Of a DNA stretch of 64,000 bases, positions 1-8,275 are shown piece after piece; positions within the stretch are counted from its first letter, which is position 1; each line of letters opens with the position of its first letter. Source of the stretch: Streptomyces sp. NBC_01351 (GTDB taxonomy: Bacteria > Actinomycetota > Actinomycetes > Streptomycetales > Streptomycetaceae). The DNA lies in contig NZ_CP108356.1 of the NCBI RefSeq assembly GCF_036237315.1, positions 8,065,501 through 8,129,500 on the forward strand. Direction: 5' to 3'. Position numbers and translations under genes: made by a program. A model generated the notes under the pieces. That model made no database searches. It was not told the origin of the DNA and worked only from the letters and a program-made list of their open reading frames with translations.

Positions 1-41
1 AGGCTTTGGGGGAAGACAGCGGCGCGCGTACGGACGGGTGT

Positions 42-47
42 TAGCTT
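42..47 (+). promoter_or_regulatory. -10 box of leaderless promoter
   Basis: TAGCTT ends 7 nt before the ATG at 55, so transcription would begin at or next to the start codon. The surrounding sequence gggtgttagcttccttccc is identical upstream of the inverted paralogue, which supports function. Confidence 0.5.
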
Positions 48-54
48 CCTTCCC

Positions 55-684
55 ATGGTGCAGCACCAGGAACAAACCAGGGTGGCCTACGATGGAGTCG
101 TCGAGCTGTATGCGTCGATGTTTGCCAATCGGCTGGAGACGCAGCCGTTCTCGCGGAACATGATCGGCACCTTCGCCGAGCTGGTGGGCGGGACGGGAAT
201 CCCGCGGGCGGCCGACGTCGGGTGCGGACCTGGACATCTGACGGCCATGCTGCACGACTTGGGGCTGGATGCCTTCGGACTGGACCTCTCCCCGGCCATG
301 GTCGCCCACGCCCGGCGGGCCCATCCGGCGCTGCGGTTCGACGAGGCGCGGATGGAGGCTCTGCCGGTCGAGGACGGCGCGCTCGGCGGTGTGCTGGCCC
401 ATTACTCAATGATCCATACCCCGCCCGGGGAACTGCCCGCGCTGCTTGCCGAGCAGGTGCGTGTCCTGGCGCCCGGGGGCCTGCTCCTGGTCTCATTCTT
501 CGCGACCGACGGACCGGAGCCGGTCCGCTTCGACCACAAGGTGACGCCTGCCTATAGCTGGCCGGTGGACCGGTTCGCCGAATTGCTGGCCGGGGCTGGG
601 CTCGTCACGGTCGCCCGGCTGATCCACGACCCGGCCTCCGAGCGGGGCTTCCTCGACGCCCACTTGCTGGCCCGCCTGCCCTAG
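55..684 (+). CDS. class I SAM-dependent methyltransferase (copy 1)
   Basis: 209 aa. It has a Rossmann-type SAM-binding motif I (DVGCGPGH, about residues 55-62), an acidic post-I loop (GLDLSPAMV) and the PGGLLLVSFF strand typical of small-molecule methyltransferases. The substrate cannot be read from sequence. There is no Shine-Dalgarno sequence. A TAGCTT -10-like box at 42-47 lies 7 nt before ATG, which fits a leaderless mRNA. A nearly identical paralogue lies inverted at 28058-28687, and the 19 bases before both starts are the same. Confidence 0.88.
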   Translation: MVQHQEQTRVAYDGVVELYASMFANRLETQPFSRNMIGTFAELVGGTGIPRAADVGCGPGHLTAMLHDLGLDAFGLDLSPAMVAHARRAHPALRFDEARMEALPVEDGALGGVLAHYSMIHTPPGELPALLAEQVRVLAPGGLLLVSFFATDGPEPVRFDHKVTPAYSWPVDRFAELLAGAGLVTVARLIHDPASERGFLDAHLLARLP

Positions 685-950
685 AGCGGGGTGATGGACG
701 CCTGATCATCTGCCAGGGCACCGTTGGCGTGGCCTCGATCCGCATCTGGCTCCAAGATCCCGACACATGATCACGGATCAGGCTGTGGTTTGTCCTGTCA
801 CGGTGCAGCTGTGCACTCACAGCCGGCACATCGAAGACGGACCACACCATCCACGGACGGGATGCCCAGTCCGGCACGGCACTCGCCGGTTTCCGCGGAT
901 TGGCGATGGGTGGCACCGGCGAGGCTCGGGGATCTTTAGCCGGAAGGCGA
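685..950. other. intergenic region without a convincing gene
   Basis: Short open frames exist on both strands but none has a family resemblance or ribosome site. A stretch near 766-850 (acatgatcacgg ... agccggcac) loosely resembles the sequence next to the second methyltransferase copy at 28768-28835. Confidence 0.5.
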
Positions 951-988
951 ACGCCCCGTGACCTCGGCGGACCGAGGTCACGGGGCGT
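951..988 (-). terminator. strong hairpin terminator after the OYE gene
   Basis: Perfect 17-bp inverted repeat with a 4-nt loop (arms 951-967 and 972-988). It lies just past the stop of the minus-strand flavin reductase. There is no clear U-tract, which is common for Streptomyces terminators. It could also stop plus-strand transcripts. Confidence 0.8.
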
Positions 989-1032
989 CCTCGGACCGGC
1001 CGTCCGGACGGCTTCCGATTACCGGCTACCGG

Positions 1033-2163
1033 CTACCGGCTGAGCGACCTGAGCGCCGCCGCGTCGTACGGCTTCAGCTCGTCGAAGCGGTTGCCGAGGA
1101 CCTTCGCCGCCCACTGCGGGTCCTGGAGCAGCGCCCGGCCGACGGCGACCATGTCGAACTCGTCGCGTTCCATGCGGTCCAGGAGGTTGTCGATGTCGCC
1201 GAGCGCCGCACCCTCGCCGGCGAAGGCGCGGAGGAAGTCGCCGTCGAGGCCGACCGAGCCGACGGTGATGGTCGGCCGGTCGGTGAGCTTCTTGGTCCAG
1301 CCCGCCAGGTTCAGGTTCGAGCCCTCGAACTCCGGCAGCCAGTAGCGCCGGGTGGAGGCGTGGAACGCGTCGACGCCAGCCGCCGCCAGCGGGGCCAGGA
1401 TCGCCTCCAGCTCCTGCGGGGTCTGCGCGAGCCGTGCGTCGTAGGCCTCCTGCTTCCACTGGGAGTAGCGGAAGATCACCGGGAAGTCGGCCGGGACGCG
1501 CTCGCGGACCGCGGCCACGATCTCCGCGGCGAACTTCGTACGGGCCACCGCGTCGCCGCCGTAGGCGTCGGTGCGGCGGTTGGTCCGCTCCCACAGGAAC
1601 TGGTCGAGCAGGTAGCCGTGAGCGCCGTGCAGTTCGACGCCGTCGAAGCCGATCCGCTCGGCCGCCGCGGCGGCGTCGGCGAACGCGCCGATGACGTCGT
1701 CGAGGTCGGCGCGGGTCATCGCCCTGCCGGTCCCCTCAGTGCCGTCGACGCGGATGCCGGAGGGGCCGACGGCGGGGGCGTCGGCATACGGTGCCTCGCC
1801 CTGCTTGCGCACCATGCCTATGTGCCACAGCTGGGGCACGATCGTGCCGCCCGCCTCGTGCACGGCCGCGGCGACCTTCGCCCACCCCGCCAGCTGGTCC
1901 TCGCCGTGGAACCGCGGCACCCGGTCGCTCTGCCCGGCGGAGTCGTGACCGACGTAGGTGCCCTCGGTGACGATCAAGCCCACACCCGCGGCGGCCCGGC
2001 TCGCGTAGTACGACTGCACGTCCTCGCCGGGCACACCGCCGGGGGAGAACATCCGCGTCATCGGCGCCATCGCGATGCGGTTGGGGACGGTCAGGCCGTT
2101 CAGCTTGACGGGCCGGGACAGGATCTCGGCCGCGCGGGAGGCGGTGGACGTGGTGACGGTCAT
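1033..2163 (-). CDS. NADH:flavin oxidoreductase, Old Yellow Enzyme family
   Basis: 376 aa FMN-dependent TIM-barrel ene-reductase, likely reducing activated alkenes with NAD(P)H. Visible family signatures are the N-terminal PNRIAMAPMTR, QLWHIG (about 111-116), HGAHGYLLDQFL (about 179-190, substrate and flavin pocket) and NRRTDAYGG. I start at ATG 2163 because GGAGGA lies 7 nt upstream; the open frame runs 20 codons further but without a site. It diverges from a MarR regulator across an AT-rich palindromic region, so redox-type or electrophile control is likely. Confidence 0.93.
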   Translation of the reverse strand: MTVTTSTASRAAEILSRPVKLNGLTVPNRIAMAPMTRMFSPGGVPGEDVQSYYASRAAAGVGLIVTEGTYVGHDSAGQSDRVPRFHGEDQLAGWAKVAAAVHEAGGTIVPQLWHIGMVRKQGEAPYADAPAVGPSGIRVDGTEGTGRAMTRADLDDVIGAFADAAAAAERIGFDGVELHGAHGYLLDQFLWERTNRRTDAYGGDAVARTKFAAEIVAAVRERVPADFPVIFRYSQWKQEAYDARLAQTPQELEAILAPLAAAGVDAFHASTRRYWLPEFEGSNLNLAGWTKKLTDRPTITVGSVGLDGDFLRAFAGEGAALGDIDNLLDRMERDEFDMVAVGRALLQDPQWAAKVLGNRFDELKPYDAAALRSLSR

Positions 2164-2210
2164 GCGGGTCCTCCGGGTTGAGGCTGTGGCTCGTCGGATG
2201 ACAACGAGAA

Positions 2211-2248
2211 GTGCATAGTACACATGCTATGTATCATGCATATTGCAC
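2211..2248. promoter_or_regulatory. palindromic operator between OYE and MarR genes
   Basis: Unusually AT-rich patch for this genome. The outer half-sites are GTGCA (2211-2215) and TGCAC (2244-2248). An inner inverted repeat CATAG-N8-CTATG spans 2214-2231. Position and symmetry fit a MarR-type binding site controlling both divergent genes. Confidence 0.6.
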
Positions 2249-2356
2249 CGTCCGGCCGTCGTGAGGCGCTGCCCACAGGCCGAGCCGTGCAGGGGTCCGC
2301 CGGTCCCCGGGTTACACGTCCGCGATAATGGAGCGCCAAAAGGAGCGGGAGGCGCA

Positions 2357-2887
2357 GTGCTGGAGAAACTGGAGCGGGAGCTGATGCTGCTCTCGCGGCA
2401 CCAGGTGCTGGCCCGGCGCGAGCGCGACCCCGAACGCCTGGAGCGGTCGGCGTACCTGCTGCTCAGCCGGATCGACACACAAGGCCCCATGACCATAGGG
2501 CAGTTGGCAGAGGCCTTCGGGCTCGATACCTCGACCGTCAACCGCCAGACGGCCGCACTGCTGCGCTGCGGACTGGCCGAACGCGTCGCGGACCCGGAAG
2601 GCGGCATGGCCCGCAAGCTGCGCATCACCGTTGACGGCGGGCGCCGGCTCGCCGAAGACCGTGAGGTCAACCAGTCCTGCCTGGCCCGGGTGGTCGCCGG
2701 CTGGTCCCCTGAGGAAGTGCGGGAGCTGGAGGACGTCCTGGTCCGGCTCAACCGCAGCGCCGAGGCCCTCGAAGGACGGTACTGGCCGCGCACGGAGGAA
2801 GACGACACCCGCGCCGCATGCCACCCACCGGCCAGGCAGGAACCCCCGACTCGTGCTCCGCAGGTACCCGCGACTCCCGCGCCGTAA
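2357..2887 (+). CDS. MarR family transcriptional regulator
   Basis: 176 aa with a winged helix-turn-helix (MTIGQLAEAFGLDTSTVNRQ..., about residues 45-95) and the wing region ending RKLRITVDGG. Helices before and after form the usual MarR dimer. GTG at 2357 is chosen because GGGAGG lies 4 nt upstream; the longer frame from 2243 overlaps the operator. The C-terminal about 25 residues are Pro/Arg rich and probably disordered. It probably represses the divergent ene-reductase and itself. Confidence 0.88.
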   Translation: MLEKLERELMLLSRHQVLARRERDPERLERSAYLLLSRIDTQGPMTIGQLAEAFGLDTSTVNRQTAALLRCGLAERVADPEGGMARKLRITVDGGRRLAEDREVNQSCLARVVAGWSPEEVRELEDVLVRLNRSAEALEGRYWPRTEEDDTRAACHPPARQEPPTRAPQVPATPAP

Positions 2888-2966
2888 GAACGCCCGTGGC
2901 CCGCCCCGCGCAAACCCCCGGGGGAGCGCCGCGGGTGGCCGGGTGATGTCAGAGGTGGCCGGCACG

Positions 2967-5126
2967 ATGCTCCGCATGGATCTCGTACACCTGCTCGATG
3001 GTCTGGATGTCCGCCACTGGTCTTCCCTCTCCCATGCGTACGGCAGCGCGGAGGACATTCCCGATCTGCTGCGCGCTCTGACCGGAGCCGACGCGGATGC
3101 GGCGGATGAGGCGTTGTCCGAGCTGTACGGGAGCGTTCTGCACCAGGGGACGGTCTACGCCGCCAGCGCGGAGGCGGTGCCGTTCCTGGCCGAGATCGCG
3201 GCAGCCGGCCACCGCACGGCAGACGTCCTGGCGCTGCTCGGCGGCATGGCAGAGAGCGAGGACGAGTACGGCGTGGCACCGGGCGCGGTCCGGGCGGCCG
3301 TGGCGGACCGGCTCCCTTTGCTACTGCCCCTGTTGGCCTCCCCGGAGCCGGAGGTCCGCCGGATCGCGGCTTGGGCGGTGTCCCACACCCGCGCGATCGC
3401 GATTGCGCTCCCCGCCCTCCGCGCGCGCTGGGAGGAGGAACCCGAACCCGCCGCACGCGCGGAGGTCCTGGCGGGCATCGCGCGGCTCGACCCGCAGGGC
3501 GGAGCGGCGGCGGCCGCCGCAGTCCTGGACCCGTCCCAGCCGGCCGAGGTGCGCATGGCCGCCGTGTTCGCCTCCCTCGACGCGGGCGCTCCGTGGACCG
3601 AGCCCATGCACACGACGATGCTGTCCCTTCTGCCGGCCGACCACCTGCGCTCCGATCTCGACCTCGAACGCGGCGAGCCGCTGGCCGCCGTCATCGAGGC
3701 ACTCCTGGGCCGGGGTCGCCGCAAGGAGCGCAAGGTGGCGTTCGCACTGATCGACGCAGCCCTGCACGACGCTCGGGCCGAGGTGCGGGCCGAAGGCCTC
3801 TGGGCGGCGGACCGCGCCTGCATGCTTTCCCGCAGTGCCCCGCGGCGACTGGTGTGGAACCTGCGAGCGGCGGCCGTGGACGAGGAGTCGGTGGTCGTCA
3901 TGTCGTCCCTCCTGGGCCGGCTGGGCAGCGTCGCCGCACCGGCCGCGGACATCCTCGCCCCCCTTGCCGGACGGAACCCGGACCACGACGACGACCATGC
4001 GGACCGGGCCCTGGCCGCGCTTGTACTCGTCGCGCCCGCGCAGTCGACCCCGCTCCTGGCCGCCGGCCTCGGGCGGCGCCCGCGGGCCCTCGACGCCGCC
4101 GCCGGGTTCCGCAGCCCGGAGGACTCCGCCTTCCCGTACGACGGCGAGCTCCTCGACGCGGTCCGCGCCCGCCTTGCCCGGCCCGAGGCCCTCAGCGGCA
4201 ACGAACCCTGGCAGCTGACGAACCTGCTGGCGGGGTGGGGCGCCGAGGCAGCGCCGGCGTTGCCCGAGCTGTGCGCGGCACTCCCGCACTTTCCCGCCCA
4301 GGCCGCCCGAGCCATCGCTTCCGTCGCCGCCGACTGCGCCCCGGCGGACCGCGCCCGGGCCGTCACCTCGTTGCGGGCGGTGGCGGCCGAGCCGGGAGCC
4401 CTCCCCGCGGCGAAGGTCCTGCACGACCTCGACGGCGAGATCGCGCCCCTGCTGCACTGCCTCGAACAGGACCTCCGGCGGGGCGCCGGCCGGCTCAGGG
4501 ACGCCGCCAGGATGGCTGGTGCGCTCGGTCCCCGGGCAGCGGCGCTTGCGCCTGCCCTCCGCGAGGCGCTCAGCGGCACGGACGGCGACACCACGCCCGC
4601 GCTGGATACGGACACGGCCCTCGCTGAGGCTCTGTGGCGTGTCACGGGGGACGCGGACGGGGTGGTTGCCGTTCTGGACTCGGTCTTCGCGCGCGCCGAA
4701 CAGAACCCCTGGTCCCGGTGGTCGGTGGTGCGGGCCGCCCGCACGACGGTCCTCCTCGGCCCCGCGGGACGGCCGCTCGCCGCCCGCCTGGAAGCCGTCC
4801 TCGACGATCCGGCACAGGCGCCGGCCGCGGTGCTGGCCCTCGCGGCCGTGGCCGAACCCGCCTCGCTGGACCGTACCGCGCTCGCCGAGGCCGCCTTGCG
4901 GTCGGCCGAATCGGACGCCGATCCGACGGGCGCCTGCGACGCCCTGGAAGCACTCGGCCCCGACGCATTGACCAGCGACCACGTGCGCCGACTTGTCGCT
5001 CTCGCCGACGGCGACGCCCGGGTGATCCGCTCGGGGGTCGAAGAACGCGTCATCCGCCAGGACGAAGCCTTCCGAAACCGCGCCCGGGTACTCCTCTCCG
5101 CCTGCCCGGAACCCGCGGCACCCTGA
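2967..5126 (+). CDS. large HEAT-repeat (alpha-solenoid) protein
   Basis: About 719 aa, almost wholly Ala/Leu-rich helical repeats such as LLPLLASPEPEVRRIAAWAV, characteristic of HEAT/armadillo-like solenoids. No catalytic motif is seen, so a protein-protein or scaffold role is inferred. The N-terminus (MDLVHLLDGLDVRHWSSL..HAYG) resembles a Streptomyces family of HEAT proteins. The start is uncertain: ATG 2967 has AGAGGTGG upstream, but ATG 2946 and ATG 2976 are also possible. It stands alone downstream of the MarR gene. Confidence 0.8.
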   Translation: MLRMDLVHLLDGLDVRHWSSLSHAYGSAEDIPDLLRALTGADADAADEALSELYGSVLHQGTVYAASAEAVPFLAEIAAAGHRTADVLALLGGMAESEDEYGVAPGAVRAAVADRLPLLLPLLASPEPEVRRIAAWAVSHTRAIAIALPALRARWEEEPEPAARAEVLAGIARLDPQGGAAAAAAVLDPSQPAEVRMAAVFASLDAGAPWTEPMHTTMLSLLPADHLRSDLDLERGEPLAAVIEALLGRGRRKERKVAFALIDAALHDARAEVRAEGLWAADRACMLSRSAPRRLVWNLRAAAVDEESVVVMSSLLGRLGSVAAPAADILAPLAGRNPDHDDDHADRALAALVLVAPAQSTPLLAAGLGRRPRALDAAAGFRSPEDSAFPYDGELLDAVRARLARPEALSGNEPWQLTNLLAGWGAEAAPALPELCAALPHFPAQAARAIASVAADCAPADRARAVTSLRAVAAEPGALPAAKVLHDLDGEIAPLLHCLEQDLRRGAGRLRDAARMAGALGPRAAALAPALREALSGTDGDTTPALDTDTALAEALWRVTGDADGVVAVLDSVFARAEQNPWSRWSVVRAARTTVLLGPAGRPLAARLEAVLDDPAQAPAAVLALAAVAEPASLDRTALAEAALRSAESDADPTGACDALEALGPDALTSDHVRRLVALADGDARVIRSGVEERVIRQDEAFRNRARVLLSACPEPAAP

Positions 5127-5265
5127 CCTGGCGGCCATGGTCGGCGGCCTCGACATCCGATCCAGGCCGCGCCCCGCACCATTCGTCTCAGACCGTGAGC
5201 GTCGTGGTTGGCCGGACGGGCCAACGGCGACGCTCAGTCACACCTCCGAAGGGGTATTCGCAAAG

Positions 5266-5283
5266 GTATGCATAGGTGCATAC
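5266..5283. promoter_or_regulatory. palindromic operator of the toxin-antitoxin pair
   Basis: Perfect 7-bp inverted repeat GTATGCA-TAGG-TGCATAC, ending 8 nt before the preferred antitoxin start (5292). Antitoxins with ribbon-helix-helix folds usually autoregulate at such sites, so this is a likely operator. Confidence 0.6.
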
Positions 5284-5291
5284 TCGAAGGC

Positions 5292-5537
5292 ATGGCAGAC
5301 ACCACCGTGAAGATCGACTCCGAAACCCGAGACCGCCTCGCCGCCCTCGCGGCCGCTCACGGCAAGAGCGTCCGCGCCTACCTGGCCGAACTCGCCATCG
5401 AGGAGGAGAACCAGCTCGCCCTCGGCCGGGCCACCGCCGCCTTCCGCGAAGCCGTCCGCCGGCCCGGCATCGCCGACGCCTTCGACACCGAGTTCGGCGG
5501 ACTCCCGCCGGCCGCGAGCGCGCGCCGGGCGGCCTGA
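5292..5537 (+). CDS. ribbon-helix-helix antitoxin of a Fic/Doc-like TA module
   Basis: 81 aa. The N-terminus MADTTVKIDSETRDRLAALA is a typical RHH DNA-binding strand plus helix, followed by helices and an Ala/Arg tail for toxin contact. ATG 5292 is preferred because the RHH strand begins there; an upstream ATG at 5268 would lie inside the palindrome. It is followed after 3 nt by the toxin gene, the standard antitoxin-toxin order. Confidence 0.75.
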   Translation: MADTTVKIDSETRDRLAALAAAHGKSVRAYLAELAIEEENQLALGRATAAFREAVRRPGIADAFDTEFGGLPPAASARRAA

Positions 5538-5540
5538 GCC

Positions 5541-5921
5541 TTGGATCTGCACATCGACATCCGCTGGCTCCTGGACCGGCAGGAAGAACTCCTCGGCAAA
5601 GACCTGGGAGTCCTGGACTACTCGGGTCTGGTCGCCGCCGTCGCCCGCCACCGCGTGAACACCCCGGCGCTGGCCACCGACGAACCCGACGCATACTGGC
5701 GGGCCGCAGCCCTCTTGGAGCAGATCGTGCTCCTGCGCCCGCTGCCGGCCCGCAACGAATACTTCGGCTACGGCGTCGCCGTCGCCTACATCCGGGCTTC
5801 CGGCAAGACCGTGGACGACGCCTTCGAACCGTGGCGCGACCTCATCAACGACATCCGCGCCCTGCGCCTGACCGTTTACGACGTCGCCGACAGACTGCGC
5901 TCGCTGAGCCCCAGTTCCTGA
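5541..5921 (+). CDS. Fic/Doc-like toxin component with degenerate active-site motif
   Basis: 126 aa, TTG start, 3 nt after the antitoxin stop, so coupled. Overall pattern (MDLHIDIRWLL...LVAAVARHRVN, then AYWRAAALLEQIVLLRPLPARNEYFGYGVAVAYIRASG) matches the actinobacterial group called Fic-family TA toxin component. The canonical HxFx(D/E)GNKR loop is replaced by RPLPARNEYF, lacking the catalytic His and the GNK nucleotide-binding core. Either the chemistry differs from Doc phosphorylation or it is inactive. Confidence 0.7.
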   Translation: MDLHIDIRWLLDRQEELLGKDLGVLDYSGLVAAVARHRVNTPALATDEPDAYWRAAALLEQIVLLRPLPARNEYFGYGVAVAYIRASGKTVDDAFEPWRDLINDIRALRLTVYDVADRLRSLSPSS

Positions 5922-6593
5922 TCTGGATCGTTGGCCGGCAGCGCGCGGCCGGTTCGCCGGGCGCTCGGCCGCGACGATGCGTGCACCGCTGGAGAGCGAT
6001 GCCGGGCCCAGCCCGCGTGGCAGCAGCCCGCACCGCGTAGCCGAGTGATCCGCCCGACGCCCGCTGGGAGTTGATCGAGCCGGTCCCTGCCGCCTGCCGC
6101 CTGGCCCTTCGAGCGCCGCTGCAGGCCCTGGACTTCTGCGCGGCCGCCCGAGTGCGACCGCGCAGAACAAACCTCTCTTCACGAGTCGTCGCTCCGGGCA
6201 CAACTTCGACTGCCCCGGGGCGGCAACAGCGCGCACGGGCATTGCGATCAAACTCGTTCCGCCTCTACGGTGTTGATGTGCCTGGGGTCACGCCTGGGCG
6301 CCCGGTGTTTCATCGGTAGGGATCGGCAGTCGGCACTTCTTGCCACCGGCCCTGTGGTCGGCCTCTGCATTCACGCCGGTCCACATACCGACAACCCGGC
6401 TTGGGGGAGCGCGGTCCGACGTCCGCTGGATGGGCACTGCTCAGGCAGTGTCAAGTGGCTAACTGAATACACGGCCTGCGTCGGCAGGGCCTCACTCAAC
6501 GTTCCTGTGCGGACAAGCATGGTGGTTGAGCTGAGACCTGCCATGCGTATGACCTCGGTTCGATCACCCTTATGCGGATGAGGTGTCGGACCC
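5922..6593. other. gene-poor stretch with transposase debris
   Basis: 670 bases with no intact gene. Only a short piece of an IS5-type transposase (6041-6154) is recognisable; the remainder shows no family resemblance in any frame. Composition is slightly less biased than in the neighbouring genes. Confidence 0.5.
6041..6154 (+). pseudogene. N-terminal fragment of an IS5-type transposase
   Basis: The frame from 6041 reads PSDPPDARWELIEPV..., matching the conserved opening of IS5/IS4-group transposases (YPSDLTDARWELIEP). It degrades after about 38 codons, without start codon or downstream DDE domain. It is a dead remnant, distinct from the other IS5 pieces at 7633 and 8276. Confidence 0.5.
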
Positions 6594-6803
6594 ATGGATA
6601 CGCAGGCAACAATTCTTATTCTCGCGTGGGGCGGTGTCGCTTCGGTGCTGCTCTTCGTTCTCCAGGGCTTGATCAAGCAGGTCCACGAATTCTTGATCGC
6701 CCTGCGCCCCCTCCTGCAGAGCGTGCGGAAGTGGTCCCGATCGCGTCGTCGGGCCAGGGAAGTCGTACGCCGTGGATCGCCGCCCCGCAGTCGAAGGCAG
6801 TGA
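6594..6803 (+). CDS. small predicted single-pass membrane protein
   Basis: 69 aa. Residues about 5-27 (TILILAWGGVASVLLFVLQGL) are a clear transmembrane helix; the C-terminal half is very basic (RSRRRAREVVRRG), so the tail should face the cytoplasm. GAGGTG lies about 10 nt before ATG. No family recognised; it lies in a decayed region, so it may be a fragment. Confidence 0.45.
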   Translation: MDTQATILILAWGGVASVLLFVLQGLIKQVHEFLIALRPLLQSVRKWSRSRRRAREVVRRGSPPRSRRQ

Positions 6804-7109
6804 GTCCGACGAGGCCGGCACCACGGCTCACCCAGCGTCAGATGGCACTCGTGACCTCGTCGAGCCCTCCCGTGATACGTGGGGTCCGCCGAGTTCAGGG
6901 CACGACAGCCATTAGGTAGGCAGGATGATCTCTCGGAGAGGATCGGCACTATCTCGCCGACTAGGACGGCCGCGGCGTGGCCTGGAGCTGCTCGCGCTCG
7001 TGGGGCGTGGCCGGCCGCCCGCGTTCAGTGGGCGGTGGCCGAGCTGCGTGTGCCGTCCCAGTGGGTCTGTCCGGATGCGTCCGGGGTCGTCCGGCCGCAT
7101 CGTGGACGC
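6804..7109. other. intergenic region, no gene seen
   Basis: No frame here shows recognisable protein sequence. The last bases before 7110 contain a CATCGT box 6 nt before the ATG, resembling the leaderless arrangement seen elsewhere in the window. Confidence 0.4.
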
Positions 7110-7352
7110 ATGCCGGACCTTACACAGATCGTCGTCCACCCGGTCGCCCCGTCCGGCGGCCGCCGGGTCGTCGCACACGTCCACGGCGAGGACCGGCCGC
7201 TCGGCAAGGCGTACCGCATGGAGGACGTGGTCGAGTTCCTGCAACGCGCGGGCTGGCTGGATGAGGAGTTGTGGCCGCCGATCGAGTGGCGTGGCGGCGG
7301 CGCCAACGTGTGGAGCGTGGGCCCCGCCGGTGATCGGGACGCCGGCTCGTAG
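7110..7352 (+). CDS. small conserved Streptomyces protein of unknown function
   Basis: 80 aa (MPDLTQIVVHP...VAHVHGEDRPLGKAYRMEDVVEFLQRAGWLD...IEWRGGGANVW). The pattern of a beta-rich N-terminus, AYxMxDVVEFLQRAG helix and terminal WRGGG resembles a small family often found beside integrated elements in Streptomyces. Function unknown. The start is set by the family-like N-terminus; the frame is open further upstream. Its stop overlaps the promoter of the next gene. Confidence 0.6.
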   Translation: MPDLTQIVVHPVAPSGGRRVVAHVHGEDRPLGKAYRMEDVVEFLQRAGWLDEELWPPIEWRGGGANVWSVGPAGDRDAGS

Positions 7353-7355
7353 GAT
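7350..7355 (+). promoter_or_regulatory. -10 box (TAGGAT) of leaderless promoter
   Basis: TAGGAT, a near-ideal Streptomyces -10, ends 6 nt before GTG 7362 and overlaps the stop codon of the preceding gene. This implies an internal leaderless promoter. Confidence 0.5.
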
Positions 7356-7361
7356 CGCGCG

Positions 7362-7595
7362 GTGGCGATCGAACTTCCTGACGAACTGATCCGGCTCCAG
7401 CGCGAGGCGAACCTGGCGCGGCTGGAGGCGGCGACCCGCGAGTCCAGCGCGGAGGGGTGGAAGCCGTGGCTGGACGCCGTCAACGCGGTTCAGACTGCGG
7501 TGACCGCGTACGCGAAGGAGGCGGGTCTGTCGCGGCATGAGGTGGAGAAGGCCGTTCAGACGGCGGCCAAGACGGAGGCCCCGCCCGAGCGCTGA
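7362..7595 (+). CDS. small helical conserved hypothetical protein
   Basis: 77 aa, GTG start, no ribosome site but a TAGGAT -10 six bases upstream. The sequence (MAIELPDELIRLQREANLARLEAAT...WLDAVNAVQTAVTAYAKEAGLSRHEVEKAVQTAAK) is amphipathic helix throughout and resembles a widespread Streptomyces small protein. Function unknown. It sits 9 nt after the 80-aa gene, a pairing common in integrated elements. Confidence 0.6.
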   Translation: MAIELPDELIRLQREANLARLEAATRESSAEGWKPWLDAVNAVQTAVTAYAKEAGLSRHEVEKAVQTAAKTEAPPER

Positions 7596-7632
7596 CCGGG
7601 CGGGGCCAAGCCCGAGTAGCGCCGGCAGCCCA

Positions 7633-7715
7633 GCGAGCGCGGGCGCGCCACCAGTCGAGCTCGCCGACGGCGTTCAGCTCAGCGAGCAGGATTCGGTGCA
7701 GCTGGTCGAAGATGA
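7633..7715 (-). pseudogene. internal fragment of an IS5-family transposase
   Basis: The minus-strand frame reads IFDQLHRILLAELNAVGELDW, matching the internal segment V/IFDQLHRILLAELNA.NELDWSRA of Streptomyces IS5-family transposases. Only about 27 codons survive. It lies in opposite orientation to the N-terminal piece at 8276, which belongs to the same family. Confidence 0.6.
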
Positions 7716-7787
7716 GAAGGTCATCCGCCTGACTTCTTTGATCCACCGGAAAGAGCACCACCGATGCGAGCAGAGAGGGCACCGCCC

Positions 7788-8201
7788 ATGGGCAGGCCGA
7801 CGACGTCAACCCCTATGCCGAGGGACACGAAGCTACTCTCCATCGGACTGCATCCGAGTGCGCTGGACTACAGCCGGATGCCCGACGGTCTCGACGAGGC
7901 GGTGCTCACCGCCCGGATTGCCGCTGGGAACGCGGCGCTGCTGGAGGCAGGGTTCGATGCTGTCCTGTGCCTGGTCGACACCTCTCCGGACCGCGCCGAG
8001 ACGACGGTCCGGGAGCATCTCCAGGAGCATGAGTTCGACTTGGCGATGATCGGCGGTGGCATACGTCTGCTGCCGGAGAACACCCTCTTGTTCGAGCGGC
8101 TGGTCAACGTCCTCACCGAGGCGGCGCCTGGGATCCGGTTGTGCTTCAACACGGGGCCTGAGAACACGGTCGAGGCGCTGAGGCGGTGGATCCAGACATA
8201 A
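7788..8201 (+). CDS. conserved hypothetical protein with an alpha/beta fold
   Basis: 137 aa. Alternating strands and helices (KLLSIGLHPSALDYSRMP; FDAVLCLVD; FDLAMIGGGIRLLPENTLLFERLVNVLTEAAPGIRLCFNT) suggest a flavodoxin or receiver-like fold. This is a recognisable Streptomyces family without known function. AGAGGG lies about 9 nt before ATG 7788; ATG 7815 is an alternative. The gene is caught between two IS5-family fragments in opposite orientation. Confidence 0.65.
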   Translation: MGRPTTSTPMPRDTKLLSIGLHPSALDYSRMPDGLDEAVLTARIAAGNAALLEAGFDAVLCLVDTSPDRAETTVREHLQEHEFDLAMIGGGIRLLPENTLLFERLVNVLTEAAPGIRLCFNTGPENTVEALRRWIQT

Positions 8202-8275
8202 GAGCTCGTAAAGGATTTTGTTGAAGTCCTTTGGTCAGCCGTGACCGGTGTGACGATTCGGCCGTTCATGATGGC

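Noticed and set aside
958..2181. 407-codon plus-strand open frame
   Set aside because: It lies antisense to the Old Yellow Enzyme gene, has no family resemblance and arises from the GC-biased third positions of the real gene.
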